This document shows positions 33,358-44,238 of a stretch of 64,000 nt of DNA, in pieces. Every line of letters starts with the position of its first letter. The first letter of the stretch is position 1. Made by a program: the position numbers and the translations under genes. This DNA comes from Athripsodes cinereus (lineage: Eukaryota; Arthropoda; Insecta; Trichoptera; Leptoceridae), in assembly GCA_947579605.1 (NCBI GenBank), contig OX388329.1, positions 24,818,299 to 24,882,298 of the forward strand, written 5' to 3'. The notes beneath the pieces are model-generated. The model was given only the letters and a program-made list of their open reading frames with translations. It searched no databases and was not told the DNA's origin.

Positions 33358-33538
33358 GGGTATAGTATAGTATAGTATAGTATTAAAAATATATGTATAG
33401 GTACACTGATTTTATGATAGAATAAATTGTTTTATTATTTTCACATTTTGTTTAAAAACTTGACGAATTTATTGGATATCATATTGAAAACAAGCGTTTT
33501 CTTCTACAAAAATACATTCACATTATTGTGTAATCTAT

Positions 33539-33558
33539 AATAATAATAATAATAATAA
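33539..33558. repeat. (AAT)n microsatellite
   Basis: Six to seven ATA/AAT triplets upstream of the next LINE. Confidence 0.9.
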
Positions 33559-33586
33559 AATGCTTATTTATCAAAAAAAAAAAATA

Positions 33587-34823
33587 GATATCATCATCCA
33601 AATTCCGCGAAGGAAAGGTTGGTTCTGCCTAGGAGTATAGGAGGAAGAGGAATTGTTAACATTTCCTCTTTACATAATAATCAAATAGAATCCCTTAAAA
33701 CATTTTTTAAGAACAAACAAAATAATTCTATATTACATAAAATTATAATACAGGCCGATAAAAATCATACACCTTTAAATTTAAATGACGAAACAGTAGG
33801 TCCGCGATTAAAATATTTAAATATTTTGTTAGAATCTTGGGGTAGGAAGGAACTTCATGCTAGACACCTCAATGATCTCAACCAATCTTATGTTGACAAA
33901 TATGCGTCAAACAGGTGGTTGACCATTGGGGAATTGTATGGGGAAACCGAGGGTTTTATGCTAGCAATTCAAGATCAGGTAATAAATACAAAAAATTATC
34001 AAAAATATATTATAAAAAATCAAAATATAATTGATGATTCGTGTAGCAAATGTCTGGCCAAACCGGAAACAATTCAACACATAGTTTCGGGTTGTTCCAC
34101 TCTCGCTCAAACTGAGTATACTTATAGACATAATCATGTAGCAAAAATTATACATCAAAATTTAGCTATTAAACATAATCTTTTAAACTCAAATAATGTA
34201 ATACCTTATTATAAATACAACCCGGAACAGGTATTAGAAAATCAAAATTATAGGCTCTATTATGATAAAACCATAATAACAGATAGACAAATACATCATA
34301 ATAGACCCGATTTAGTATTACATGATAAACGTAATAAAATAACGTACCTAATCGACATCGCTGTCCCAAATACACATAATATACAAACAACTGTCGCAGA
34401 AAAAATACGTAAATATACAGAACTAGCAGGAGAAATAAAAAATATTTGGCATTCTAGGTCCGTTTATATAATACCTTTAGTCATGTCAGCTACAGGGGTA
34501 ACTCCGAAATCTTTAATAAATAATTTACAAAAATTAGGTTTACCGGTTAATTTGTACATTAAAATTCAAAAATCTATTATAATAAACACTTGTAATATTG
34601 TAAAAAGGTTTCTGAACACAGATATTTCAGGCACAATGCTGGTATTTTGATCCCGCGTTTTGAGCCTAATCCTTTGATATCCTGTATATCTGGATAGGTG
34701 AATTTTTCCCGGCATTAGACTGTTAAGTTTTTGTGTGACCATGACTGATCATATGGAGACTTATCTGGTTGTATAATGCTGAGAAGTGTGGATGGCAATT
34801 CTGCCGCCGCGTAAAAAAAAAAA
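33587..34823 (+). mobile_element. 5'-truncated LINE with restriction-like endonuclease
   Basis: Begins mid-ORF after an A-rich stretch and ends with poly-A at 34813-34823, about 165 bp after the stop codon. The encoded domain (33619-34650) belongs to the R2/R4-type LINEs that carry a C-terminal restriction-like endonuclease instead of an N-terminal apurinic one. No clear TSD was found. Confidence 0.85.
33619..34650 (+). pseudogene. C-terminal endonuclease domain of an RLE-type LINE, open
   Basis: The frame is already open upstream (NSAKERLVLPRSIGGRGIVN), so 33619 (TTG) is not a real start. About residues 1-30 match the post-RT 'LPR..GGRG...i..lh..Q' segment. The zinc knuckle C-x2-C-x7-H-x4-C lies in CSKCLAKPETIQHIVSGC (nt about 34042-34095). 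The nuclease core follows: RPDLVLHDKRNKITYLIDIA (nt about 34302-34361), the R-PD-x11-D motif with both catalytic Asp residues, then a Lys-bearing helix (EKIRKYTELAGEI). The 343 codons are uninterrupted, unusual for this window. The RT is missing through 5' truncation, so it is non-functional as an element even though the domain is intact. The family nicks target DNA to prime reverse transcription. Confidence 0.88.
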
Positions 34824-36540
34824 CAGGATATTACTGTTATGATAGAACTGTTCTATTTGGGCTTTGCCACAATCAAGAAGAATATAAATCAGATAATGTA
34901 ATTGTGTAAACTTAAAATTAGCCTTCAAATACATATATTGAAATGATGTGTCCGCTTTGTATTATATTTATATTAAGTAAGTAGATATTACTATACATAT
35001 GTATGCTATCTAGTCTAGCGCCTGGGAATTTGTTATACATATTTCAGGTGGATAATAATAATTAATTCATTCAGTAGACAGGGACGTTTTCATAATAATA
35101 CTATATTTCTTACTACATGGGCAACACTAAGATCTTATTATTAACTGTATTTATTAGGTACCTATATCTCTACCCGGACGATGCTACGATCCAGAGATCT
35201 ATATTCTCATTACAAAATGGATGACCGAAAAACCTACATAAAGATTTTGTCAGCGATTCCACTGGATCTTCAAACCTTTCTTTTCTGTTGAAGAATCGTT
35301 TTTGGCATAAAAATCAATGAAAAACTAACGTTTCCTGTACTTACAATTTTTCATTATTTTATGAACACTATCGAATTTTACTGCTTTTTTGTATAAAAAA
35401 ATAACAATCTTTGTGAGGTCACCAACATCGCAAGCGTTATAATTAGAATTAATTGTCAAAATTTAAAAAATGCGAGTGCCTATAGAGGTTAATTTTATAT
35501 CACCAAGCGATGTCATTTAGGCTCGTATACTCAACTTTTATGGCAATCAATCGTTTAACATTCTATGAAGTTTTTTTGAACAACTCATAAAATTATTAAG
35601 ACAAGAAGGGGTGTGATTAAGAGGCATCTTGTTGATATTGGGGTGGATGAGTCGGAGGCCTTACTGAGGTTTTTGGTGTGATGGGGTGAGTGTTGTTGTT
35701 GTTGCTTTTTTATTGATGTTCTTAGATTGAGAACTTGTTCAGTTACACATTCGCTCACTCGCGTATTTGCCCGCGAACTCACTCATTGTCATACATAGCT
35801 TTTTACCTGAACTAATAAACTAACACACTGTTGAATCAGCCGCTAACCTATTGACTCGCTCATTCACTGGCTTTTGCTGGCATTCAGGGCTCATTGCGAA
35901 GCCCAGTGCACTGGCGTGAACATTGGAAAACTCACCATCTCATTATTGAAGACTTATATACTGACGTTCATGACAATTATTACTAACCCAACTAACACAG
36001 CCAATAATGACTCATTCGCAGACAGATTTTACTCATTGACATTGCTAGATTATTCTCTGACCCATTTTTATTTTATTTTTGTATTGTAGTGTGTATTTAT
36101 TTTTGTAATTGACCGTATTGTGGAGACATGTTTGTAAATAATTGATTTTGTTTGACTAGATGTTTGTTATTAATTTATTGTAAGGTTTTAGCTTTCTTTT
36201 TTTTTTATTTTTGCTAACTTCAAAAGCTCTATTGTTTTGCATCTCATTTGTATTTCTGCCACAACACAGCCCTATGGCTAGTGTGGAAGACATTTTTTGT
36301 GATTGTATTAAGTATGTTCAACTGTGTTATAATGAAAATGTAAAGACGATATTATTATTTGAATAAAAAAAAATTATGAAATTTGTTTCTATCGTTCTTA
36401 GAACAGCCCATTTTGAATACCACATGTTTAATTCGCAGGTAAATGCGTGATGAACTCAAAAGCAACTCTGTATAATAATTCTACACATACACCCATGCAC
36501 ACTTACAAACATATCATTAATATTGTAAGATCATATTACG
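34824..36540. other. AT-rich DNA; possible retroelement 3' UTR near its right part
   Basis: About 36035-36375 is T-rich, ends in 'ttatttgaataaaaaaaaa' and could be a poly-A-tailed retroelement 3' UTR. The 116-base stretch around 35700-35870 has repeated 'ctcactc' motifs. No domain-bearing ORF. Confidence 0.4.
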
Positions 36541-36938
36541 TCTATGTATATAAAAGAAAGTCGTGTTAGTTACACCATTTATAACTCAAGAATGGCTGTA
36601 CCTATTTGAATGATCTCTGATTTGTTGTATTCTTCTCCGCCCCGAATAGCCGATTAGCTATTAAAATATCTTACAAATTCACGGGAAGAAAAATTACGAA
36701 GAAAATTATTTACACCATACATTTTTAATTTCAAAAATAAAAAAAACAATATGGACGACGATGATATTGCAACAATATTCCCTTATACTGTGTGTGGGTA
36801 GAGAGTAGTGTAACTATTTTACTTCCTTCGTGGCATGCGTACAATGATATATTTGATATTTATATGATGCAAGCTGAGATTAAAAATATTAATCATTCAT
36901 TGATTGTTAGGCGGTACGACGTTCGCTGGGTCAGCTAG
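36541..36938 (+). mobile_element. Non-autonomous Helitron
   Basis: Starts TCTATGTATATAAAAGAAAG followed by tcgtgttagttacacca, the usual 5' end of insect Helitrons, and ends CTAG (36935-36938) followed by T. A short hairpin (GCG-gt-ACG-a-CGT-t-CGC, about 36912-36926) lies 11 nt before the terminal CTAG. There are no terminal inverted repeats and no TSD, as expected for rolling-circle elements. The about 400-bp interior encodes no Rep/helicase. Confidence 0.88.
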
Positions 36939-37059
36939 TATTATAATATACACAATATGTACGATGTTATCTATAAATATGTTACAACAATAACAACATT
37001 AGGTATATTAAAATGTTGGCGCACTTACACTGTCTACACCTAAACATACTTACCAATAG

Positions 37060-37215
37060 GTAATGTCTACTTTGAGTCACGAGGTCCCGGGTTCGATTCC
37101 CGGCCAGGGCAAAATGAAGAATGACCTTTTTCAAATTGTCCTGGGTTTGGATGTTACATGCATATGTGTTTAGTGCATTGTATATTTATATGTATCGACG
37201 TGTCAGTACCCATAA
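37060..37215 (+). repeat. Main SINE, tRNA-like head
   Basis: Box B 'gggttcgattccc' with 'ggccagggcaaaatgaagaa' and 'tgacctttttcaaattgtcc', matching 26459-26640. The box A side is truncated. Confidence 0.8.
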
Positions 37216-37269
37216 TACAAGATTCATTTCTTAATTAGGGACTAGCTCGGTTTGTGTGAATTGTCTACA

Positions 37270-37595
37270 CATGTTAAATGTTTATTTATTTATTTCTAAA
37301 AAAAAAATAACATTGTAAAAAAATAACACATTCATAAATAAAACTGTTGACTTCTAATTTAAAGACCCCAGACAGCAATTATATGCTGGTATAAGGGGTT
37401 TAAAACAATCACAGATATTCACCAATTATATAAAATGTATACCACTATATCTCTAGCACTTCACAAATTTCTTTTCTCCACAACACTTTTCTTAAGTTTT
37501 TTTTGAACGAAATTAAATTATTAACTTCTTTTAAATCCTTTGGCAAAGCATTGTAACTCAATACCGCCTTATAGTGAAAGCAATTTCTCTCTATA
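37270..37595 (-). pseudogene. LINE C-terminus (CR1/jockey-like), minus strand
   Basis: The minus strand reads FHYKAVLSYNALPKDLKEVN then NLISFKKKLKKSV and a stop (about 37590-37466). 'W/YN.LP..lk...sl..FKk.Lk' is the C-terminal motif of CR1/jockey-type LINE proteins. It is followed (leftwards) by a 3' UTR ending in (AAAT)n. Confidence 0.8.
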
Positions 37596-37855
37596 TATTA
37601 TGTTAAGTCACTTTTTCGTTAAAAAATACCGTTTTTGCCATTCACAAGGATGACTTCTTATTAAAATATTGATGTTATTGACCGAAGATACTTGTTGGAT
37701 TGAAATTGAAAAAAAAAATACAGTATGAAGCTTTTTATTAAAATTAAAATAGAATAGATGGAACTAAAAATAAGATGTGACACAGCACACGTAAAGTAAG
37801 TAGAATAAAAATAAAAACTCTGTATTACTTTCACTATGAATAATATTATGTATTG
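37596..37855. other. AT-rich spacer
   Basis: No supported feature. Confidence 0.4.
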
Positions 37856-37960
37856 GACTCAGAGGCCTTTCGGATAGATACCCATCATCAGATACTGGTT
37901 TCTAATAGAAACTCATTGATGTTGGACGCTTACCCGAAAGGCCTTTGAATCTACTTATAT
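37856..37960. repeat. Inverted repeat with hammerhead-like core
   Basis: Two diverged arms face each other around gtttctaatagaaac. On the minus strand, the left arm reads CUGAUGA-U-GGGUA-UC-UAUCC-GAAA-GGCCU-C (37890 down to about 37861): the hammerhead box, a stem II, GAAA and a palindromic stem III. Stem I does not pair convincingly, and the right arm is further decayed. Confidence 0.7.
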
Positions 37961-38037
37961 TGAGAATGAATGATATGCAATGTTTTTTTAGTTTTATTCT
38001 TTTGTAATTTGATTAAAATTATCTTTTATATAGAGAT

Positions 38038-38805
38038 TCACTCTTTTATATAAGTTTTCGAGAGTGCAGTAAAAAGCAAGTGTTCAAGAAGCAAGACATT
38101 GTACATCTTAATTTCAGCAATGAGGTTTGCCACACCCGTCATGAATGTCTTAATTTTTCGTTGCCACGTAGAAGACAGCTGACATGTCTTAACATAGTGA
38201 TGTGAGAAGAGAAAATTCTCCAAAGAAATTTCTCGAGAACGAGAAATTTCTCCGAGAATTTCTCCTCTGATGGAAGGGAAATTTCTCTCCATAATTTTTC
38301 TTAGTCGTATTATGACTTTTCGCCCAGTATATTTCGCAGCCAACCTGATTGATCCAAAAATTTGTGGGGCTGATTAAGGCCCAAATCAGAGGTTATTAAC
38401 ACTTTTTTCTATGTACATACCTGTAATTTTTTTTAACTTAAATATGGGCATGTGGGGTGTCAAACATCAAGTTTTACATCAGTTATTAGCACTTTTTACT
38501 ATGTAGGTACCTAACATTTTTTTGTTTCCATAATTAATTGTAGCCGTATTGGTGATAAATTGTCTCAACATTTGTACATTGTTATTGATTGATTGATTGA
38601 ATAAAGTATTTATTATTATTATACTGTTAGATAAAAAATAAAAAAAAAATCTCGGAAAATTCTCTACATCGAGAAATTTACCGAGAATTTTCTCGGTAAA
38701 TTTCTTGAAAAATTATTTCTTGAGAATTCCACAACACTATCTTAACACGCAGTAAGTCTGCTGGCTACCCCGTTTGTGGGATATGCCGTGATGGTATAGG
38801 ATAGG
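38038..38805 (+). repeat. SINE copy interrupted by a hAT MITE
   Basis: 38038-38194 is the SINE body (ttttcgagagtgcagtaaaa, ttcagcaatgaggtttgcca, catgaatgtcttaattttt). 38748-38805 continues with acgcagtaagtctgctggct, then accccgtttgtgggatatgc and the tail. The two halves are contiguous once the inserted element and one TSD copy are removed. Confidence 0.88.
38195..38739. mobile_element. hAT-type MITE, copy A, 8-bp TSD
   Basis: Perfect 8-bp duplication tcttaaca (38187-38194 and 38740-38747). The ends TAGTGATGTG and, in reverse complement, TAGTGTTGTG bound AT-rich GAGAAATTTCTC palindromes. The interior includes a (TGAT)n/(ATT)n LINE-like tail near 38585-38625. The 545-bp element encodes no transposase. 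Copy B in reverse orientation is at 44965-45486. Confidence 0.93.
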
Positions 38806-39199
38806 AATTGTTGGTGATTTTTTAATGAAATTAAATTCTTTAACAATGACGTGCGAAATACATAATATACCCACAGCGAGGCAATGAAGACGTTGTTTTT
38901 ATTGTATAACAATTCAAATTGATTTTGTAATTGAATGAAATTTGTTTTTTCATAATAAAATTTTTTGAAAGTCATACAATGTAAATATTTATTCTTTTTC
39001 TATTACGTACGAATGTTTCGAGGAAATTAATATTATTCTTTTTGTAAAGGTAATATTGTATAATAAAATTATTCAGAACCTAATTATTCCTTTATAAACA
39101 AAATCAAAGTTTTTTTTCAGTAACAAAGAACGGTAGGTACAAGACGAATGAGCAGTGGTGTCGTTAATTTTAGTTTTTATTTATTTATTTATTGATTTG

Positions 39200-39535
39200 T
39201 TTTTTTGTGTTAGTTGGAAGAAATCGCGCCTTTTTGATAAACCCGCCCTCTGCCTATTGATTGTATTTAATTTATTGACTGGGTCGGTATTTAATTAAAT
39301 TAAAAATAAATGGTTTGCTACTATATTTTTTTTATTGAGGAAGATGTCATTCATCTTACAAGAGATTGAAAATGTTCTTGTGAGACGAAAGAAGTCATCT
39401 CAATAAAAATAAAATAGTAGAAAAACATTTGATTTTAATTTCATCAATTGTATTTAATTTGAATGTAAATATACCATCTATGAAACTGTAATCAGTGTAC
39501 GTGTACAGAAACGAATAAATAAATAAATAAAATGT
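39200..39535 (+). repeat. LINE-tail family copy (spacer-A) split by an inverted repeat
   Basis: 39205-39317 reads 'gttagttggaagaaatcgcg' and 'ataaacccgccctctgccta'; 39421-39535 continues to the end 'acgaataaataaataaataa'. The middle (39318-39420) is a separate inverted repeat. Confidence 0.75.
39318..39420. repeat. Imperfect inverted repeat with hammerhead-like core
   Basis: The about 46-bp arms (ctactat... and ...atagtag) are complementary with indels. The right arm contains UUGAAAA-U...GAC-GAAA-GA..UC-UC (39366-39401), the same UUGANAA variant of the hammerhead box as 6359-6365. Too diverged to expect activity. Confidence 0.6.
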
Positions 39536-40489
39536 AACGGGAACTCACTTGACGTGAAATTATTTCTTTAAGGATATTAATTAAACGAGGGACGAAAAAT
39601 TCAAATTAATGGTTGCAAAAAATACAAAATTGAGCATATTTCATTATTGACTGGGCGACTAAATGTGAACTTCGACATAATACTAATGTGAGTGACTTGT
39701 TAATACAGTTTGTGTGACCATATAACTATTTAGGTGACAAGAATTGTAGCGAACAAATATGCACATGCCTTTTACAGGACACTCTAAATAAAAAAAGAAA
39801 ACTTCATGGAGAAATAAAAAAAAACTTCATTGAAGTAAATAAGTCACAACAGTGGCCACGTATCGAGTAATCCGACCAAATTACTGTCTTGTTTCATTAT
39901 TAGTAGTATTCATATTAGGAATTATAACAAGCTGACATTAAAACCGTCATGTCACTGTAGGTATATTAGAAATTTCTAATTTGTAGATATATTAAATTTA
40001 TAACAACGTTTGTAAAAATAAAACTGAGGCTTTTTTATTCGCAATCCAAAAAAAAATACATACATAACAAATACAAAAGAAAAATATACTTAACAACATA
40101 ATAAAAATATATACGAAGGTTTATAAAATCTATTACTTTCTGACAACTTGTCTACAATCGATTTTATTAAAAATTAATTAAACTTGAAGAAAATTAATGT
40201 TACATTGGATAATTACAATCTTTTATTACTCGAAGGGAGACAAAAAATAATAATAAAACATAAAATATCGATTTTTATGTTATTGTAGTAGTTATGGCTG
40301 TACACTAATACTAGACTAGGGACTCCAACGAAATATTGTATTGGACCTTTTGGTTCAATTTAATTTCTTCTCAATTAGTCCCAAACATTTACTTGAATGA
40401 AAAACACGTGCAATGCGTGAAGATCGGGAGTTACTGACGTCATCGAAAGAGTGGTAATATGGTCATAGGCGGAGTACGCTGCTAAAATT
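39536..40489. other. AT-rich DNA, nothing recognised
   Basis: No supported gene or repeat. Confidence 0.5.
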
Positions 40490-40690
40490 GAAAATCAGAG
40501 ATGGACAAAAAATGCGGTGGAATTCAGATTTCGCAAAGATATAGGTAGTTAAGTGTTAGATGGTATGATGACAAAGACAGAAATGTCTGAAGAAATATGG
40601 GAATTCTTGTGTTTAGCAGTGAACAAGAATGGATAATGGGAATAGCTAAAAGAAGCCCAGTATCTCGCATATTCATAAAAAAATATTTCA
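40490..40690 (+). pseudogene. Possible LINE C-terminal scrap
   Basis: MDKKCGGIQISQR and, after frame changes, WYDDKDRNV and EEIWEFLC hint at the 'W...A.DR..W' end of RTE-like LINE proteins. Weakly supported. Confidence 0.3.
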
Positions 40691-40744
40691 CTTTTTGTAC
40701 GAACCATTCATACCAGTATTTAGTGCTCTAGAATTACTACTATC

Positions 40745-41140
40745 TACTATACTATTACTATACCCTCACGCCATGTCCCAGGAGGGGTAGGCAGAGAGAA
40801 CGGAACGCCATATAGATCTATCCTTACATACTTCTTTCGCTTCCTCTACATTCATACATGCACGCCGATTTCTCTTACTGAGCACGCGTCCGTTATTAAG
40901 AATTTGGTCCACGTGATCAAGCCACGTGGTTCTTGGACGTCCCCGCTTCCTCACATCCCTTCTTTCAGACAAATACATCCTCTTCGTCATCCTTTCATCT
41001 TGCATTCGCTCAACATGTCCAAACCATCTCAACTTGTTTACACGCATTCTGTCCACAACACTCCTCTCACATCCGCTCATTCTCCTGATATCCTCATTCT
41101 TCACTCTATCTCGCAACGTTTTACCAACCATTCTTCTCAG
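40745..41140 (-). pseudogene. 3' end copy of the 31-kb LINE, minus strand
   Basis: Minus ORF 41131-40766 reads MVGKTLRDRVKNEDIRRMSG, then VVDRMRVNKLRWFGHVERMQ, RTTWLDHVDQILNN, and the C-terminus SVLSAYPSWDMA. It is nearly identical to residues encoded at 32980-33357. A tail of tatag-like repeats lies at 40745-40765. The frame is intact over 121 codons but there is no RT. It belongs to the same family and is young. A clear TSD was not found. Confidence 0.92.
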
Positions 41141-41145
41141 TGAAC

Positions 41146-42112
41146 TTTTACAAAAATGGTAAACTGACTGATTACTAGATTAAGGAACCTTTAAAAAAAG
41201 AACTTGAAGGACTTTCATTATGTAATTTTTTATTGCACTTAGAGCGGTGTATTTGTGATTCTTCTTTTTCTATCAGTGCCGTATCAGCCCTTCCCTACGA
41301 TGGCGATCACTGTGGAGAATATTTTCCTGTCTCGCGCTGTTCGGACCAACTTTCCCACCTGGGTTATTTCGATACATTGCCGTATATTGCGCAGTCACGA
41401 CATCACTGCTTCCTTACCACTCCACGACGTCCCTCAATCTTGCCTCTATTATCAATTGCAGAATGTTATCGTCATCAAAGAGCAATATGTGCTGTGATAG
41501 CGTTTTCGGAATCTGAATTAGTCAGAGAATATTAAAACAAAAAATTAAATAGAAAAAAAACTGTTTTGATTGCTTTCAACAACCAAAGTTTGGGGAACAT
41601 TATAAGAAGATTTCTGGTCTAGTATTCGTGTCATTGTATATAGTTGAGTTTATTGTACGTGTAAGTAAGTTTGTATGTATTGTAGAGACGGTACAATTAA
41701 AAAAATACGCCGTTTTATATTTTTCCCTATAAAACAAACATAAAAATAATATAATTTTATACCTACATAATATAATAATAATAATAATAATGTAGGTATG
41801 TATATTTTATTTTATATATTTTTTTCCGCGATGGTCGATTGTATTTGTATTAGTAGAGTGGTATAGTTCAAAAAGCATAAAGACGTTTAATGGACGTTAA
41901 ATTGGAGTGTTGTATCTTTTTGTAACATTGTTACAAAGGGCGTCGGTTAATAGTAGGTATGTATGGAGCCGCTCTGCAGCGTTACAAAGGTGTACCTAAA
42001 AGAGAGAAGCGAAAATACAGTATGTAGCATTTCGACCAAAATAGTTTATGAACATAGCAGTGTATAGTCTCCTCATAAGGAAGTCCACTTTTTGACGGCT
42101 GATTCGTTCATT
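41146..42112. other. Mixed AT-rich DNA with one possible TE remnant
   Basis: 41233-41535 is less AT-rich; minus-strand strings such as ENILHSDRHRREGLIRH look coding-derived, but I cannot place the family. The remainder holds an (AAT)n run at about 41769-41790. Confidence 0.35.
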
Positions 42113-42300
42113 CATACCATCACAGCATTTCCCAAAAGTGGAATAACCAGGGGAATAAATGTATATAGTAAACATGCAGGCCTCTCTCTCCGAACTAATA
42201 AAATAAATAAATTCAAAATGGGTGGCATACCTATCTCATCGCTTATGTGAAGATGTTGAATGGAATGTTCAAAACGCGTTATACATATTTTGTAAGATCT
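42113..42300 (-). repeat. SINE copy
   Basis: 'ataccatcacagcatttccc', 'ataaacatgcagg'-like and 'aaaatgggtggcatacctat' are minus-strand counterparts of the reference SINE. Confidence 0.75.
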
Positions 42301-42439
42301 ACATTTTCTGTCAGTTTCTTACACTTTATATTATCTTTTTTCTTCCTTTTTAGTATACAATGTTTTTTTTCTTGACACCTTTATGAAATTGAGTAAGTTG
42401 GACGAAATTTGCCTCTCAACTGTATACTTGTCATCTGTA

Positions 42440-42560
42440 TAGGTACTGTGTTAGTTAAAAGATATCGCGCTTCTGCGATAAACTCGCCCACTGCACAAAA
42501 TTTATTTGTTTATTATAAATTGTTTATTTTCTTATGTTGAATTTTTTGTACAATAAAGAT
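42440..42560 (+). repeat. LINE-tail family copy (spacer-A)
   Basis: 'gttagttaaaagatatcgcg', 'tgcgataaactcgcccactg', ending near an 'acaataaag'. Diverged. Confidence 0.65.
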
Positions 42561-43199
42561 TTTTATAATTATTATACATACTCAGTGTATTTAAAATTAA
42601 TTTATAAGTATGAAAAAAATGCTTGAAATCCATTAATTGATTAATTCTTTTAAATACATATTCAAATAAATTCATTTTAAATACAATCATTATTGAGAGA
42701 GCGAGTTTGTGGCAAAAGTCCGATTTTTTTTTATTAATCAAAAATATTTATTCGGACGCAGAGGATTATCTCCATATTCATTGATGGACACACAGAGCAC
42801 CCGGATATTACAGAAGTCTGGGGACTTCCATTTAAACGATTCTAATATTTCTACAATAGCAAATTTATCTTGAAGAGCTGACCAGCCAAAAACATCAAAA
42901 CCTCAACCAGTAGAATCTTTTAAGTACGCTCGAGTACGCTCGTACACTCGAGCTGAGGAGGCAAGCATACCTATACATACAATACAATAGAAACACTCCC
43001 AAAGGGAACAAAAAGATGTTGAAATATCTTTATTTCTCGGATATTTCAGGAGTCCAAGGACTCCTATTTATCCGTTTAGGTGAAGATTTTTTTTTTAATA
43101 TTTGGACTCTCTCTCTTGAATCCTACCACGTCAGTGGAACAAAATAAAATAAAGAATTATCAATTCAACGTTTTGGTCTAAATAAATTAATACCCATAA

Positions 43200-43267
43200 T
43201 AGGTATTCATTACACGCATCAAGTCCGCTGGCTACCCTTCTAATATGTGATGCCTTGATGATATAGA
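43200..43267 (+). repeat. SINE tail fragment
   Basis: 'ttacacgcatcaagtccgct', then 'ggctacccttctaatatgtg' and 'atgccttgatgatatag': the final about 65 bp of the SINE, directly abutting the hAT MITE that begins at 43271. Confidence 0.75.
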
Positions 43268-43270
43268 ATT

Positions 43271-43933
43271 CAGTGTTTCCCAACCTTTTTCTCCTCGCGA
43301 ACCAAAAGTAAAATCCAACAGAATTTGGCGAACCCCCTATGTAGTCGTTAATGATAGGCAAAAAACAATAAAAATTTGTAGAACATTTATTTTACATATT
43401 GCACAAACATTAATAAGACTAAAATGATTAATATTAATAAGACTAAAATGATTAATATTAATAAGACTAAAATGATTAATATTAATAAGACTAAAATAAG
43501 CTTTAAAAATTGAATACAAAATAAATGTAACAAACTGGTTCTTATTTCAGCACATGTTCCCTTTGAAAAAGCTCTTAATGAGATATTTTTGTCTGTTTCA
43601 TGGAAAAAAGCAATTGAAAGTTTAGCTCAATATCTTACAATTTCAGTCTTAGATCATGTTCTGTATTTAACCTGTTTCTATATTTATCTTTCAGATAAGT
43701 ATATGTTGAAAATTCTTTCTCGCACAGATATGTTGTGCAGAATGGTAATAGAACGTCTATGGCTTTTTTTGACAGAATAGAATATACCTACTGTTTTTAT
43801 ACTGAGCCAGAAGTTAAATAAGGAGATTCTTTGGCCATTTAAAATCCCGCCATTACGCTATTATTTTCGCGAACCCCCTTTGTACACATAGCGAACCCCC
43901 AGGGGTTCGCGGACCACCGATTGGGAAACACTG
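43271..43933. mobile_element. hAT-type MITE (CAGTGTTTCCCAACC ends)
   Basis: Left CAGTGTTTCCCAACC and right (reverse complement) CAGTGTTTCCCAATCGG pair over at least 13 bp. The sub-terminal 'gcgaaccccct' occurs at both sides (about 43330 and 43868). This is the end type of many non-autonomous hATs. The flanking 8-mers (atagaatt and atttagat) do not match, so the TSD has decayed. Confidence 0.85.
43411..43497. repeat. 24-bp tandem repeat, about 3.6 copies
   Basis: The unit taataagactaaaatgatta plus atat starts at 43411, 43435, 43459 and 43483. It lies inside the MITE. Confidence 0.95.
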
Positions 43934-43945
43934 ATTTAGATAAAA

Positions 43946-44238
43946 GGTTCCCAATTTTTTTTCACATAGACCACTTTCAAAATTTTGCTGGTTCCAATGG
44001 ACCCTCTGCAGCTACATTTCTACCATACTCGACAAAAAATGCAAAAAAGCTTTTAAAAATATTATCTGCCTACATTGATAGTTGAAGTCGAGCCATCATT
44101 TTAGTTCTTCACTATAGAAACCAGATAATTTTTTGTCGCTTACGAATCGTCAACTCCCATTTTTTTGTCATGCCAACGTAGACCCCCGTCGAATCTCCCG
44201 TGGACCCCTGGGGGTCCACCTTGACCACTTTGGGAACT
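43946..44238. mobile_element. hAT-type MITE (AAAGGTTCCCAA ends)
   Basis: Left 'aaaggttcccaattttt' and right 'gaccactttgggaactatg' are inverted repeats. The sub-terminal 'catagaccactttcaaaa' and 'gtggacccctgggggtccac' are typical of hAT MITEs. It lies 12 bp from the previous MITE. TSD not resolved. Confidence 0.7.

Larger units (their letters stand above)
31014..33381 (+). mobile_element. 5'-truncated RTE-like LINE with (TATAG)n tail
   Basis: Bounded by a 10-bp duplication attaaaaata (31004-31013 and 33382-33391). It contains the RT and C-terminal domains but no endonuclease, so it was truncated at integration. The 3' end is a short (TATAG)n array (33359-33381), typical of RTE-type elements rather than poly-A. 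An internal 563-bp tandem duplication (31532-32657) makes it longer than its parent. Shorter copies of its 3' end lie at 13677, 28135, 40745 and 55280. Confidence 0.92.

Noticed and set aside
33619..33621. TTG as a genuine start codon of the endonuclease ORF
   Set aside because: The frame is open upstream with family-conserved residues; the ORF is 5'-truncated rather than starting here.
41233..41535. 100-codon plus-strand ORF as a gene
   Set aside because: No recognisable domain; the minus strand looks equally coding-derived, more likely an old TE fragment.
43411..43497. CRISPR-like array
   Set aside because: 24-bp units are contiguous without spacers, inside a hAT MITE.
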